From Akkermansiaceae bacterium (lineage in GTDB: Bacteria > Verrucomicrobiota > Verrucomicrobiia > Verrucomicrobiales > Akkermansiaceae): 64,000 nucleotides of DNA. Below, in pieces: positions 42,593 to 51,751 of this stretch. A program made the position numbers and the translations under genes. The notes beneath the pieces were generated by a model, which was given only the letters and a program-made list of their open reading frames with translations, searched no databases and was not told where the DNA came from. The DNA lies in assembly GCA_905182405.1 (NCBI GenBank), contig CAJJBQ010000001.1, positions 1,364,001 to 1,428,000 on the forward strand. Reading direction: 5' to 3'. Each line of letters opens with the position of its first letter. The stretch's first letter is position 1.

Positions 42593-43663
42593 GTGTCCAA
42601 ACCATTGAATATTATTATCGCCTGTGGAGGAACCGGCGGCCATCTCTTTCCTGGGATCGCCGTGGCCCAGGAACTTAAATCCCGGGGCCACGAGGTTCTC
42701 CTCCTGATCTCCGAAAAGAAGGTCGATGCCCGAGCTTCAGAAAAATACACTGAGCTTCGCTTTGAGACAGTGAAGGCGATTGCCAAGCCCCCGACGTTCT
42801 CGCCAAAAATAGTGCCTTTTTTACTGCGTCTTTGGAAGACGATCAAGCACTGTGGGCGGATTGTGGAGCGCGAAAAAGCGGACGTGGTTTTGGGCATGGG
42901 GGGCTTCACCTCGTTTCCTCCGGTGTTTGCCGGGGCAAAGAGGGGACTGCGGACCTATGTGCACGAATCCAATGCCATTCCGGGCCGCTCGAATCGCCTT
43001 ACGGCTCGTCGATGCACCAAGGTTCTTTTGGGACTCAAGGAGGCGTCCTCCTATTTTCCGAAGGCGGAAGTGGTGATGACGGGAACTCCGGTTCGGGATG
43101 AGCTGGAGAATCTTCCTTCAAGAGAGGAAGGGTGTGCAGTGTTTGGGCTCGATTCAGCGAAGCGCACTCTTTTGGTGATGGGGGGAAGCCAGGGAGCCTC
43201 TAAGTTGAATGAGCTTGTTGCGGAAGGCTCGGTGAACAGCGATTGGCAGGTTCTCCATCTTGCGGGGCAGGGTGATTTTGATCGCCTGAACAATCAAGTG
43301 GGGGACCGACCGGGATACAAGGTTTTGGCATTTTGTGACCAAATGGCGGCCGCTTATGCCGCTTCTGATTTTTGTGTGGCGCGTTCGGGTGCTTCTTCGC
43401 TCACCGAGCTGACTAGGGCTGTTCTTCCGGCTCTCCTGGTGCCTTTTCCACATGCTGCTGATGATCACCAAACGGCCAATGCGCTTGTCTATGAAGAGGC
43501 GGGTGCGGCGGTGCTGAAGCAGCAAGGCGAGCTCACTGCTGCTGAGATTATGGGGATGCTCGAAAGCTTGAATGACGAAATTATTTCTAAGATGAAAGAG
43601 GCGATGGAAGGGCTTGCCGTGCTTGATGCTGCTTCGCAAATCGCAAACGTGATCGAAGGATGA
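42593..43663 (+). CDS. murG: UDP-GlcNAc:undecaprenyl-PP-MurNAc-pentapeptide transferase MurG
   Basis: Adds GlcNAc to lipid I to make lipid II at the cytoplasmic face of the membrane. GT28 family. The N-terminal glycine loop is IIACGGTGGHLFPGIAVAQEL, with LGMGGFTSFPPVFAG and VHESNAIPGRSNRL. The C-terminal domain has LLVMGGSQGASKLNELV and ARSGASSLTELTRAVLPALL, the UDP-GlcNAc site. 356 residues; the start is GTG. Its stop overlaps the murC-murB start by 4 bases (ATGA). Confidence 0.95.
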   Translation: MSKPLNIIIACGGTGGHLFPGIAVAQELKSRGHEVLLLISEKKVDARASEKYTELRFETVKAIAKPPTFSPKIVPFLLRLWKTIKHCGRIVEREKADVVLGMGGFTSFPPVFAGAKRGLRTYVHESNAIPGRSNRLTARRCTKVLLGLKEASSYFPKAEVVMTGTPVRDELENLPSREEGCAVFGLDSAKRTLLVMGGSQGASKLNELVAEGSVNSDWQVLHLAGQGDFDRLNNQVGDRPGYKVLAFCDQMAAAYAASDFCVARSGASSLTELTRAVLPALLVPFPHAADDHQTANALVYEEAGAAVLKQQGELTAAEIMGMLESLNDEIISKMKEAMEGLAVLDAASQIANVIEG

Positions 43664-45960
43664 AGATCGCAGAATTTAGTAAACGCTTGCTGGATCGGGA
43701 GTCACCGGTGCGGATTCATTTGATCGGTGTTGCTGGTTCGGGAATGAGTGGCTTGGCCCGTCTCCTTTTGGAAATGGGGCATCGGGTGAGCGGTTCGGAC
43801 CGGGTGACATCGGGCGAGACTGAACGTCTCCGGGGTCGAGGGCTTGATTTCTCCACCCCGCACTCCGCTGAGGCAGTTCGCGATGTGGAAGTGGTCGTCT
43901 ACTCGTCTGCGATTCGTGAAACGAACCCATCGCTAGCGGCAGCCCGCACTCATAAGATTGTCTGCTTCAGGCGCGCGGAATGTCTCGCTGCGATTCTCCA
44001 CACCAAGGCGGGCGTGGTGGTTTCCGGGACGCATGGAAAAACGACGACCTCTTCCATGGTGGCGCATATTTTAAGAAAGGGTGATCTCAATCCTTGCCAC
44101 TATGTAGGTGCGGAGATTCCAGTGCTGGGAAGCAACGCAGAGTGGAATGAAGAAGGGGAGTATCTCGTGGCGGAAGGTGATGAATCGGATGGCACGCTCG
44201 CGCTTTATCAGCCGAAGCATACGATCGTGCTGAATGTCGAGGAAGAGCATCTTGATTTTTACACCCGTGGTATTGAGCAGATCCGGGAAGTCTTCAATAA
44301 GCTGCTCGATCAAACGTCGGGTTCGATCGTTTATTGCTCGGAATGCGAGGAAGCGGCGCGACTTTGTCGATCTCGTGCAAGCAGTATTTCCTACGGCTTG
44401 AATGATGCTGATTGGACGGCCACGGAAATTTCCGAGCAGGTTGGAACGACGAGCTTTACGGTGAAGTTTAAGGGGCGGAACTTTGGTCGGCTTCAGCTGG
44501 GAATCGCGGGTCGTCACAATGTTTTGAATGCTCTGGGTGCGATTGCGATCGGTCATCTCTGTGGCGTCGATTTTCAAAAGATCGCGCGTGCTTTAGGTAA
44601 CTTTGCGGGAGCCAAGCGTCGTTTTGAAACGAAGTATCTCACGAAGCGTTGTCGTATCGTGGATGACTACGGGCATCATCCTACCGAAGTGGCGGCGACC
44701 TTGCAGACCGCGCGCACCTATGATTGCAAGCGTGTTGTGATTCTTTTTCAGCCTCATCGTTATAGCCGAACTCAGAAATTGGCGGATAATTTTGGGAAGG
44801 CGCTGCAGGCTGCGGATCTCGTTTTTGTCACGAATATTTATGCTGCCAGCGAAGATCCTATCGAGGGAATTAGCGGCCAAACCATCGTTGATGCGATTCA
44901 AGAAAATGGAGATACGAAGGCGGTTTATCTTCCTGATTTAGCGACCGCGCACCACGTGGTGGGAAATATGCTGCAAGACGCTGATCTTTTCCTGACCTTG
45001 GGGGCGGGGAATGTGCACGAGGCGGGGAACAAACTCATTGTAGATCTCAAGACGCGCGATGAGATCTTGGCGGAGTCGGGGGTGGAGACGATCCGTCTTT
45101 ATGAACCGATGGCGAAGCACACCACGATTCGTGTGGGTGGCCCGGCGCAATTCTGGATTGAGCCTAGCACCTTTGAGGCATTTTCGAGTTCTGTTCTCTA
45201 CTGTAAGGCCCGCGGGATTCCGGTGCGTGTGGTGGGCCGAGGATCGAATCTTTTAGTTCGCGATGGCGGAATTCGCGGTGCGGTTATTCATCCGAAAGGT
45301 GGGGTCTTCAGTGAAGTCGTTGCCGATGGGAATACCATTCGGGCCGGCGTAGGCGCTCGCTTTAAAAAGGTCTCCAGTGTCGCTCGCGAGAATGGTATTG
45401 GTGGTTTTGAGTGGATGGAAGGGATTCCCGGAAACGTGGGCGGCGGGCTCCGCATGAATGCCGGAGCAATGGGCGTGGAGACTTTTGACCAAGTAGTGGA
45501 TGTGACCTTTCTCGATGAAGATGGTGAGATCCGCACGCGGATGTTGGACGAGATTGAGTCCTCCTATCGCAGTGTTCCTGAGCTTCGACGGAATTACGCA
45601 CTGGCAGCAACTTTCAAGGGGGCGCCGGCGAGCGCGGAGAATATCCAGGACTTACTCGATGAGTCGCGGGATCATCGGAATACCACTCAACCCAAGGCGG
45701 CCAGTGCCGGATGCATCTTTAAGAATCCAGAGATCTGTGGCGCAGGCCAGCTCATCGATGAGTTAGGGCTGAAGGAGACGGGTGTAGGGAAAGCAGAAGT
45801 TTCTCTTGAGCATGGGAATTTTATCGTAAATCGAGGAAATGCGAGTGCTGCTGATGTGCTAGGGCTCATTGATCAAATCAAGGCAAAGGCGAAACAAGAA
45901 CGTGGCATCGAGCTTGATGCCGAGGTTCAAATTCTCGGGGAAGACGAGTTCGTTTTTTAG
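43660..45960 (+). CDS. fused UDP-MurNAc-L-alanine ligase / UDP-MurNAc dehydrogenase (MurC-MurB)
   Basis: 766 residues with two catalytic parts. MurC (about 1-470) shows RIHLIGVAGSGMSGLARLLL, the P-loop SGTHGKTTTSSM near residue 124, AEGDESDGTL and VEEEHLDFYTRGIEQ. MurB (about 485-766) shows KHTTIRVGGPAQFWI, VGRGSNLLVRDGGIRG, EGIPGNVGGGLRMNAGAMG, then SAGCIFKNPE where a Cys takes the place of the active-site Ser of many homologues, and LEHGNFIVNRGNASAADVL. MurB makes UDP-MurNAc and MurC adds L-Ala, so the fusion joins two consecutive steps. Known in some Verrucomicrobia and other phyla. Coupled to murG. Confidence 0.94.
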   Translation: MKIAEFSKRLLDRESPVRIHLIGVAGSGMSGLARLLLEMGHRVSGSDRVTSGETERLRGRGLDFSTPHSAEAVRDVEVVVYSSAIRETNPSLAAARTHKIVCFRRAECLAAILHTKAGVVVSGTHGKTTTSSMVAHILRKGDLNPCHYVGAEIPVLGSNAEWNEEGEYLVAEGDESDGTLALYQPKHTIVLNVEEEHLDFYTRGIEQIREVFNKLLDQTSGSIVYCSECEEAARLCRSRASSISYGLNDADWTATEISEQVGTTSFTVKFKGRNFGRLQLGIAGRHNVLNALGAIAIGHLCGVDFQKIARALGNFAGAKRRFETKYLTKRCRIVDDYGHHPTEVAATLQTARTYDCKRVVILFQPHRYSRTQKLADNFGKALQAADLVFVTNIYAASEDPIEGISGQTIVDAIQENGDTKAVYLPDLATAHHVVGNMLQDADLFLTLGAGNVHEAGNKLIVDLKTRDEILAESGVETIRLYEPMAKHTTIRVGGPAQFWIEPSTFEAFSSSVLYCKARGIPVRVVGRGSNLLVRDGGIRGAVIHPKGGVFSEVVADGNTIRAGVGARFKKVSSVARENGIGGFEWMEGIPGNVGGGLRMNAGAMGVETFDQVVDVTFLDEDGEIRTRMLDEIESSYRSVPELRRNYALAATFKGAPASAENIQDLLDESRDHRNTTQPKAASAGCIFKNPEICGAGQLIDELGLKETGVGKAEVSLEHGNFIVNRGNASAADVLGLIDQIKAKAKQERGIELDAEVQILGEDEFVF

Positions 45961-45997
45961 AGCTCTTACAGAAGAGGTTGGCCATCCTCATGGCGGG

Positions 45998-46020
45998 TCA
46001 TCCTATTTGAAATAGGATGA
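45998..46020. repeat. 11-bp perfect inverted repeat before the 46028 ORF
   Basis: tcatcctattt and aaataggatga are separated by a single G. It has no T tract, so it is less likely to be a terminator for murC-murB than an operator or RNA stem just in front of the next ORF. Confidence 0.6.
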
Positions 46021-46027
46021 AGTCGTG

Positions 46028-46426
46028 ATGAACGGCGTAATAAGATTTAAAGGTAAAGCGAATGCGGTGAGTCCCGATAATTTTTCGGGAGTGATAATAA
46101 AGCCTTATCGGGGAGAAAACCGGGTTACCGGCTCTCTGATGAATTCAACCGTCACGCCGGGATTTTTGAATTACCTCGGATACGGGCTACTGGTCTCTGC
46201 AGTCACTTTTTTCGTGAGTTCCTGGCTGCTGTATTTCGATCTCGTTAGAATGCCCTTCGTTGGTATCGCATGTGCCCTGGGATTCCTGATTGGGCATTTT
46301 CATTTCGCGATCGGTGAGTTCTTATTGTCGAGTGAATTGCCACATCGTGGAATTTTGATACTCCTGATTTGGGGGACAGTCGGCCTGATGTTCTTGGAAG
46401 AAGTGGTGGAAATACTGATAAAATAA
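46028..46426 (+). CDS. small membrane protein of unknown function
   Basis: 132 residues from ATG 46028 (GTG at 46025 is in frame). A polar N-terminus of about 45 residues is followed by three hydrophobic segments (FLNYLGYGLLVSAVTFFVSS, VGIACALGFLIGHFHFAIG, GILILLIWGTVGLMFLEEVV). I do not recognise it. It ends just before the terminator of the opposite gene. Plausible real gene, on its own. Confidence 0.5.
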   Translation: MNGVIRFKGKANAVSPDNFSGVIIKPYRGENRVTGSLMNSTVTPGFLNYLGYGLLVSAVTFFVSSWLLYFDLVRMPFVGIACALGFLIGHFHFAIGEFLLSSELPHRGILILLIWGTVGLMFLEEVVEILIK

Positions 46427-46460
46427 AAAAGAGCACCTTAGATTTCACCAAGGCGCTCTT
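46425..46460 (-). terminator. terminator after the Gfo/Idh/MocA gene
   Basis: On the minus strand: aagagcgcctt ... aaggtgctctt stem followed by TTTTTT and ATTTTA. Ends the oxidoreductase transcript 22 bases after its stop. Confidence 0.88.
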
Positions 46461-46482
46461 AGCTTGAAAAAGGGAGTGCTTT

Positions 46483-47526
46483 CTAGAGGAAGATCTTCTT
46501 TCCGTCGTTCTTCGCGCTTTCGTAAATTGCGGAGATAAGCTCGACAGATTTTCGTGCTTCGGAGGCGTTCGTTGAGGGCTCGCGGCCTTCGGCGATCGCC
46601 TGGACTACCTCTTCGAAGTTTCGCTGATGCTGATAGGAATTGATCGCGGTGGGGTCGTTTGCTCCGAGCCCGGCTTCTTGGCCCTTCATGAGGGAGTTTT
46701 GGATTTCGGCGTCTTCGGGTTTTTCGTTCATGAAATCCCAAATCTCGAAGGCTTCATCGGCGAGGAAAACGGATCCTTCGGTTCCTGCAAGCTGGACTCG
46801 GGCTGGATGACCGTCCTTTGACCAAGTGCAGGTGGAAGCTTCGATGACGCCACGGGCGCCATTTTTAAACTCCAGAAGAGCGACACAGTGATCTTCGACC
46901 TCGATACGTTCGTGCGCGAGACAGACGGTGTTGGCTTGCACTGATTCCACAGGACCGGCCAAGTAGAGGAGGGCGTCCACGGTGTGGATTGATTGGTTCA
47001 TCAGGGAGCCTCCGCCATCGAGGGCCCAAGTGCCGCGCCATCCTGCTGAGTCGTAATAGGCTTGGTCGCGATACCATTTGACGTAAGCCGAGGCCGAGGA
47101 GAGGGTGCCGAAGCGACCTTCATTGGCAGCTTTCTTAAAGGCATCCATGCCGGGGTGGAATCGACGGTTGAGAACGGGGGCGAGAGTTTTGCCGTTCGCC
47201 TTTGCGGCCTCCACCAGTTGATCGATGCGAGGAAGAGTGATTTCAAGGGGCTTTTCGACGATAGCATGTTTGCCGGCATTGAGGGCTGCGAGCGTGGGCT
47301 CAAGGTGGGCTCCGCTCGGGGTTCCTACGGTGACAATCTCGAGCTCGGGATCGGCGAGAAATCCGGCCATGTCTGAGTAGGCTTTCGCGCCATATTCTGT
47401 CGCGAGTTTGTCCGCCGCTTCTTGACGAAGGTCAAAAACCGAATGGAGAGATCCACCGGTCATGGCGCTGATGGCTTTGGCGTGGAAGTGGCCTATCATG
47501 CCGGCTCCGATGATTCCGAATTTCAT
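46483..47526 (-). CDS. Gfo/Idh/MocA-family NAD(P)-dependent oxidoreductase
   Basis: 347 residues. Rossmann nucleotide-binding domain at the N-terminus (FGIIGAGMIGHFHAKAI), EIVTVGTPSGAH, the family signature HAIVEKPLEITLPRIDQLVE with the catalytic EKP, then the GFO/IDH C-terminal domain (WYRDQAYYDSAGWRGTW and DGGGSLMNQSIHTVDALLYL). These enzymes oxidise or reduce sugars, inositols and related compounds; no signal peptide, so cytoplasmic. Its substrate cannot be read from sequence. Single gene with its own terminator. Confidence 0.93.
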   Translation of the reverse strand: MKFGIIGAGMIGHFHAKAISAMTGGSLHSVFDLRQEAADKLATEYGAKAYSDMAGFLADPELEIVTVGTPSGAHLEPTLAALNAGKHAIVEKPLEITLPRIDQLVEAAKANGKTLAPVLNRRFHPGMDAFKKAANEGRFGTLSSASAYVKWYRDQAYYDSAGWRGTWALDGGGSLMNQSIHTVDALLYLAGPVESVQANTVCLAHERIEVEDHCVALLEFKNGARGVIEASTCTWSKDGHPARVQLAGTEGSVFLADEAFEIWDFMNEKPEDAEIQNSLMKGQEAGLGANDPTAINSYQHQRNFEEVVQAIAEGREPSTNASEARKSVELISAIYESAKNDGKKIFL

Positions 47527-47589
47527 AAATTAGTAAGTGGAGTTGAACTCCGAATCGGTGATCTGCCAAGTCTTCGGTATTAAAAATAT

Positions 47590-49041
47590 TTAGGCTACTA
47601 CCGGGTCCGCTATTTCATCTGCAGGGTCGGTGCCGATTTGAAGTTGTTCCTTTTTTCGCTCCCAAACGTAGCGTCGGAAGATGACCTTCACGGCTGCTGT
47701 GAGGGGGACCGCAAGTAAAGCTCCCAAGAATCCCCCAAGGAGGAGGGACCAAAAGAGCATGGAGAAGATGACCGTCATGGGGTGGAGTCCGACGGAGTCG
47801 CCGACGATCTTGGGCGCTGTGACGAGGGAGTTGATTTGCTGAACCACTACAAAGATGCCCACAACGCAGAGGACATAGCCCCATTGGGGGAGGCCCCAGG
47901 GTTGATCCGCACCTTGAAACGTGGCGATAATACACGCGGGGATCAGACAGAGAATGTTTCCGATGTAGGGAATGATTCCAAGAAGAGCCATCACGACTCC
48001 GATGAGGAGACCATAGTCGAGGCCGAAGAGGGTGAGGGCGATTCCGACGAGAATTCCGTCGATGAAGGCGACCAAAACCTGTCCTCGGAAGAATGAGATG
48101 AGGTAGCCATTGATTTCAGCGAGAGTCTCAATGACTTCATTTTTAAAGGGCGAGGCTTTGAGGGGGACGTATTCGTGCCAGCCATTTTTGATGGCGTCGC
48201 TTTCCTTTAGAAAATAGTAAAGGTAGATCGGGACCATCGCGAAGCCGATGATGATGCCTAAAAACCCAAGGATTTTTCCGTAACTGCTGGAGAGCCAACT
48301 TAGGGTGGAACTTAAAAGATTGGAAAGTTGAACTCCACCCCTGGTGAGCCAGAAGTTGTTACGAGCAAATGAGCTTTCGAGATAAGTCCGTCGATTGGCA
48401 ATTTCATATTTAGCGAGGGCCTCTGCATCGGCCTTTTTTTCATCGGCGCTTGGGTTCTTCGTTTTCTCAGGTTTGAGAGAGGGCTGAGTTGTCCAGGAGG
48501 ACTGTCTTATCTCCTCAATTTCCTCTGCGGTGACGTTGTATTTAGTCACTAAATCTTGATTGGGTCCCTTGAGCGATTCGTCTTTCTTGAGTTGCGCTTG
48601 GACTGCTTCCGCATCTTTCGAGAGATAGTCTCGGACAATCCAACCGTAGAACCCGTTTTGTTTGGCGTCGACGAGTCGTTCTTCCTTAAATGCTGAGCTT
48701 TTGTCGTCTTTTAATCCGCCGATTTGCTTGGATAGTTTAGAGCCGACAAACGCAAAAAGGATTCCAAAAAACAGGAGGAACGCAGTGAAGACGGCGATGA
48801 TTCCTTTGATGCGACTGAACCCTTTCAACTGGAGCCATTGCACAACAGGATCGAGGAGGTAGGCGATGATTCCGGCCACCGCTAGAGGAACGAGGACCGG
48901 CTGAAGGTAGCCTAATACCGAGCTTCCTAACCAGACGAGGCCAACGAGAAGGGCGGCGATGATGACGATCGCGATTCCAGTGACCGCTTTCCAGAGGGTG
49001 CGTCGCTGGAATTCGTTGGGGAATGAAACTTCCTGATCCAC
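47590..49041 (-). CDS. AI-2E/PerM-family membrane transporter
   Basis: 483 residues. Two to three N-terminal membrane segments (VTGIAIVIIAALLVGLVWLG, LQPVLVPLAVAGIIAYLLDPV), then an insertion of about 120 charged residues (about 120-235) rich in Lys, Glu and Asp, then further segments (IIIGFAMVPIYLYYFLKE), ending with the PerM blocks GVVMALLGIIPYIGNILCLI and MTVIFSMLFWSLLLGGFLG. Family members are secondary transporters, one proposed for autoinducer-2; specificity here is unknown. Gap to nusB 42 bases. Confidence 0.9.
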   Translation of the reverse strand: MDQEVSFPNEFQRRTLWKAVTGIAIVIIAALLVGLVWLGSSVLGYLQPVLVPLAVAGIIAYLLDPVVQWLQLKGFSRIKGIIAVFTAFLLFFGILFAFVGSKLSKQIGGLKDDKSSAFKEERLVDAKQNGFYGWIVRDYLSKDAEAVQAQLKKDESLKGPNQDLVTKYNVTAEEIEEIRQSSWTTQPSLKPEKTKNPSADEKKADAEALAKYEIANRRTYLESSFARNNFWLTRGGVQLSNLLSSTLSWLSSSYGKILGFLGIIIGFAMVPIYLYYFLKESDAIKNGWHEYVPLKASPFKNEVIETLAEINGYLISFFRGQVLVAFIDGILVGIALTLFGLDYGLLIGVVMALLGIIPYIGNILCLIPACIIATFQGADQPWGLPQWGYVLCVVGIFVVVQQINSLVTAPKIVGDSVGLHPMTVIFSMLFWSLLLGGFLGALLAVPLTAAVKVIFRRYVWERKKEQLQIGTDPADEIADPVVA

Positions 49042-49083
49042 GAATTGATTCTTACTAATTCAGAACGGAGGTGCAAGGCAGGA

Positions 49084-49950
49084 TCAGCTAAGAGCGTGAT
49101 CTTTAGCAACACGGTCAAGGAGGCCATTGACAAAGCAAGCGGCTTCTTCCCCGGAAAAGGAACGGGCTAGGTTGATTGCTTCGTTGATCGCTACTGCTGT
49201 GGGAACATCCGGGGCCTGCGTGATTTCCCAAACGCCGAGACGAAGGATGGAAAGGTCGACGCGAGAAAGACGGTTGAGATCGTAGTTCTCAGCGGCGGCT
49301 TCAATGATGTCGTTGAGGATCTTTAGATTACTGCTCACACCTGCGGTGACCTTCTCCGCTTCGTTTCGAAGTTCGAGCATTTGGGCCCGAGTTTTGTGAA
49401 GATGGGCGAGCTCTCGTTGGTCCGGGTATTTCGCCGGGTTGCGAGTCATTTCGACCCTTTTGTCAAAGGCGTCTAGTTTCTCGAAAATCTTCGTGACTGC
49501 TTGCTCTTGGAGGGGAGGGAAGGTGACGATATGGACGCGTAGATCGTCACGGAGTTTGTTGACCTCGGACGAACGCTCAAAGGCCCGGTTGAGATCTTCG
49601 CGCCATCCTCCGGTGTCGGCTTTTGTGAGGAGGACCAGGTTTCCCATGAATTCAGCGAGGGAAGCCTCAGCATCGACCAATTCCTGAAATAGGCGGGCTG
49701 CTTTTCCGGTGGGGTCGGCGGCGCTGATTGCAGCAGTACAAGCGGCGAGTGCTTTTAGAAGTTTTGGTGCAACTGCCGCGCGTCCGTTTTGCCAGTGTCC
49801 GAGGACTTTAACGCGAGCGCGGTCGAAGGTGAGGCCGCCTCGATCAGTGATGAGTTCCCAGAGTTCATCATCACTTTCCGCTGTTTGCGAAGAAGCGCGG
49901 GCATAGAAGAGCTGTATGGCCGCCTCCCGGACTTGGTGACGCGTCGGCAT
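49084..49950 (-). CDS. nusB: NusB-family antitermination factor, expanded
   Basis: 288 residues, about twice the usual length. N-terminal NusB opening (MPTRHQVREAAIQLFYA) and C-terminal core (SRVDLSILRLGVWEIT, then AINEAINLARSFSGEEAACF and VNGLLDRVAK) are typical. Between them, about residues 45-215 is helical sequence with no recognisable motif. NusB with NusE/S10 binds BoxA RNA in rRNA antitermination. Its ATG overlaps the ribH stop by one base (TAATG). ribH-nusB is a common pairing. Confidence 0.85.
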   Translation of the reverse strand: MPTRHQVREAAIQLFYARASSQTAESDDELWELITDRGGLTFDRARVKVLGHWQNGRAAVAPKLLKALAACTAAISAADPTGKAARLFQELVDAEASLAEFMGNLVLLTKADTGGWREDLNRAFERSSEVNKLRDDLRVHIVTFPPLQEQAVTKIFEKLDAFDKRVEMTRNPAKYPDQRELAHLHKTRAQMLELRNEAEKVTAGVSSNLKILNDIIEAAAENYDLNRLSRVDLSILRLGVWEITQAPDVPTAVAINEAINLARSFSGEEAACFVNGLLDRVAKDHALS

Positions 49951-50462
49951 TAGGCGTTACTCGGGTGCAGTCTGAGTGACTGGGTCGTTTTCTTGATCTC
50001 ATTCATTACTTCGATCACGTTTACGGCGCTCCGGGCCGCTTCCCGGCCACGGTTGAGCTTCTCTCCAATGCAGCGGGTATAAGCCTGTTTTTCATCCTCG
50101 ACTAAAAGAACTTCGTGGATGATCGGAGTAGAAAACTCTAGCGCAAGTTGCTGAAGGGTGTTTGTCACTGAGGTGGCGATGAGGTCGGCATGGCCGGTAC
50201 CTCCGCGAATGATGCAGCCAAGGGCGATGACACAGTCAGGAGCTTCTTCTTGAATCAGTGTTTTGATGACGACCGGGATTTCAAAGGCACCAGGGACTCT
50301 TACGAGATCAACCTTAGGGTTTTCTGTAATGTTACCGATCTCCTCCACTGCATTTTCGACCAGAGCATCTGTGAATTCAGCATTGAACTGCGCAGCCACA
50401 ATGGAGATTCGAATTTTTCCGGTGTTTAAGACGCGGGGCCTTTGTGGGATGATCGCCGACAT
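49950..50462 (-). CDS. ribH: 6,7-dimethyl-8-ribityllumazine synthase
   Basis: Makes lumazine from the ribityl-diaminopyrimidine and DHBP, the penultimate step of riboflavin synthesis. About 170 residues from ATG 50462. An in-frame TTG at 50510 would add 16 unconserved residues and overlap the ribBA stop. Motifs: RISIVAAQFNAEFTDALVEN, VRVPGAFEIPVVIKTL, CIIRGGTGHADLIA (substrate histidine). Sits between ribBA and nusB on the same strand. Confidence 0.94.
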   Translation of the reverse strand: MSAIIPQRPRVLNTGKIRISIVAAQFNAEFTDALVENAVEEIGNITENPKVDLVRVPGAFEIPVVIKTLIQEEAPDCVIALGCIIRGGTGHADLIATSVTNTLQQLALEFSTPIIHEVLLVEDEKQAYTRCIGEKLNRGREAARSAVNVIEVMNEIKKTTQSLRLHPSNA

Positions 50463-50506
50463 AAGATCGGATTTATGATCTGAAGATGAAGCTTTGTCAA
50501 TGAATG

Positions 50507-51706
50507 TCAAAGTTTATGACCCATTCTAACTCGCTTGGTATCGAGATACTTTTCGTTATGCGGATTGGAGGGCACGCTGATGGATACTTGCTCCACAATC
50601 TCAAGTCCATAGCCTTCAAGGCCGATGACCTTCTTGGGATTATTCGTGAGTAGTCTAATCTTGCGAATGCCAAGATCGTGCAGCATCTGTGCTCCCATTC
50701 CATAGTCTCTCAGATCGGATGGAAATCCGAGTTTCTCGTTGGCTTCGATGGTATCCATACCTTGCTCCTGAAGCTTGTAGGCATGGATTTTGGCAGCGAG
50801 GCCAATTCCTCGACCTTCTTGACGGAGGTATAGTAAAACTCCGCCATCTTCCGAGATATTCTGTAAAGCATTGTGGAGTTGCCCGCCACAGTCGCAGCGG
50901 CGTGAGCCAAAAACATCACCGGTTAAGCACTCGGAATGGACGCGCACGGTTGTTGGTGTCTCAGGATCGATCTCACCGCTCACCAAAGCAAGGTGCTCTG
51001 AATCGTCAGTATTCACGCGGTAAAGGTGGCAGTTAAAGTCGCCAAAATCAGTGGGGAGAGAAATGATTTCCTCGCAAGTGACGAGTCGCTCGGAGCGTCT
51101 GCGGTATTCGATGAGTTGAGCGATGGTGCAGGCCTTGAGTCCATGCTGTTTCTGATAGTCGCCAAGATCGCCCACTCTTCCCATGGTGCCATCCTCATAC
51201 ATGATTTCACAAATGATGCCGATTGAGGGGAGACCAGCTAAACGGTTAAGATCAACCGCGGCTTCAGTGTGTCCAGCGCGGCGAAGCACTCCACCTTCCA
51301 TGGCTTGGAGGGGAAAGATATGACCGGGGTTGACGAATGAATCGGCGGTTGTCGTTTCCTCTGCCATGAGTTTTACGGTATGGGCGCGATCAGCGGCGGA
51401 GATTCCCGTGCTGATTCCCTGCGCGGCGTCGATTGAGATCGTAAAGGCCGTTTTGTGGGCTTCGCGATTTTTTGAAGCCATTGGAGGCAGGTCGAGAGCA
51501 TCGGCTTTCTCTGCGAGGATTGGGGTGCAGATCAGTCCCCGGCCATGGCTTGCCATAAAGGCAATCATTTCCGGAGTTGCCAAAGAACCCGCTCCGAGAA
51601 GATCCGCTTCGTTTTCCCGGCCAGGATCATCGGCGACGATTACCAGTTTGCCGGCAGCGACATCGGCGATGATATCGCCAATGGGCGAAAATTGAAGGGA
51701 ACTCAT
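50507..51706 (-). CDS. ribBA: bifunctional DHBP synthase / GTP cyclohydrolase II
   Basis: First committed steps of riboflavin synthesis from both sides. The RibB domain (about 1-205) has IVADDPGRENEADLLG, MASHGRGLICTPI, TKPLAEE-like AEETTTADS and HIFPLQAMEGGVLRRAGHTE. The RibA domain (about 210-399) has VRVHSECLTGDVFGSRRCDC with the zinc cysteines, and YLRQEGRGIGLAAKI. 399 residues, RibB then RibA. No FMN-riboswitch-like sequence is visible upstream. First gene of ribBA-ribH-nusB-perM. Confidence 0.95.
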   Translation of the reverse strand: MSSLQFSPIGDIIADVAAGKLVIVADDPGRENEADLLGAGSLATPEMIAFMASHGRGLICTPILAEKADALDLPPMASKNREAHKTAFTISIDAAQGISTGISAADRAHTVKLMAEETTTADSFVNPGHIFPLQAMEGGVLRRAGHTEAAVDLNRLAGLPSIGIICEIMYEDGTMGRVGDLGDYQKQHGLKACTIAQLIEYRRRSERLVTCEEIISLPTDFGDFNCHLYRVNTDDSEHLALVSGEIDPETPTTVRVHSECLTGDVFGSRRCDCGGQLHNALQNISEDGGVLLYLRQEGRGIGLAAKIHAYKLQEQGMDTIEANEKLGFPSDLRDYGMGAQMLHDLGIRKIRLLTNNPKKVIGLEGYGLEIVEQVSISVPSNPHNEKYLDTKRVRMGHKL

Positions 51707-51751
51707 GTAATGGGAAGGTGGCAGTGATGTGGCACGTGCGCAAGACGAGTG

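Noticed and set aside
50463..50510. Longer ribH start at a TTG (50510)
   Set aside because: It adds 16 residues with no ribH homology; the ATG at 50462 gives the usual length.
51707..51751. Possible FMN riboswitch before ribBA
   Set aside because: The upstream space is short and shows none of the conserved RFN-element helices.
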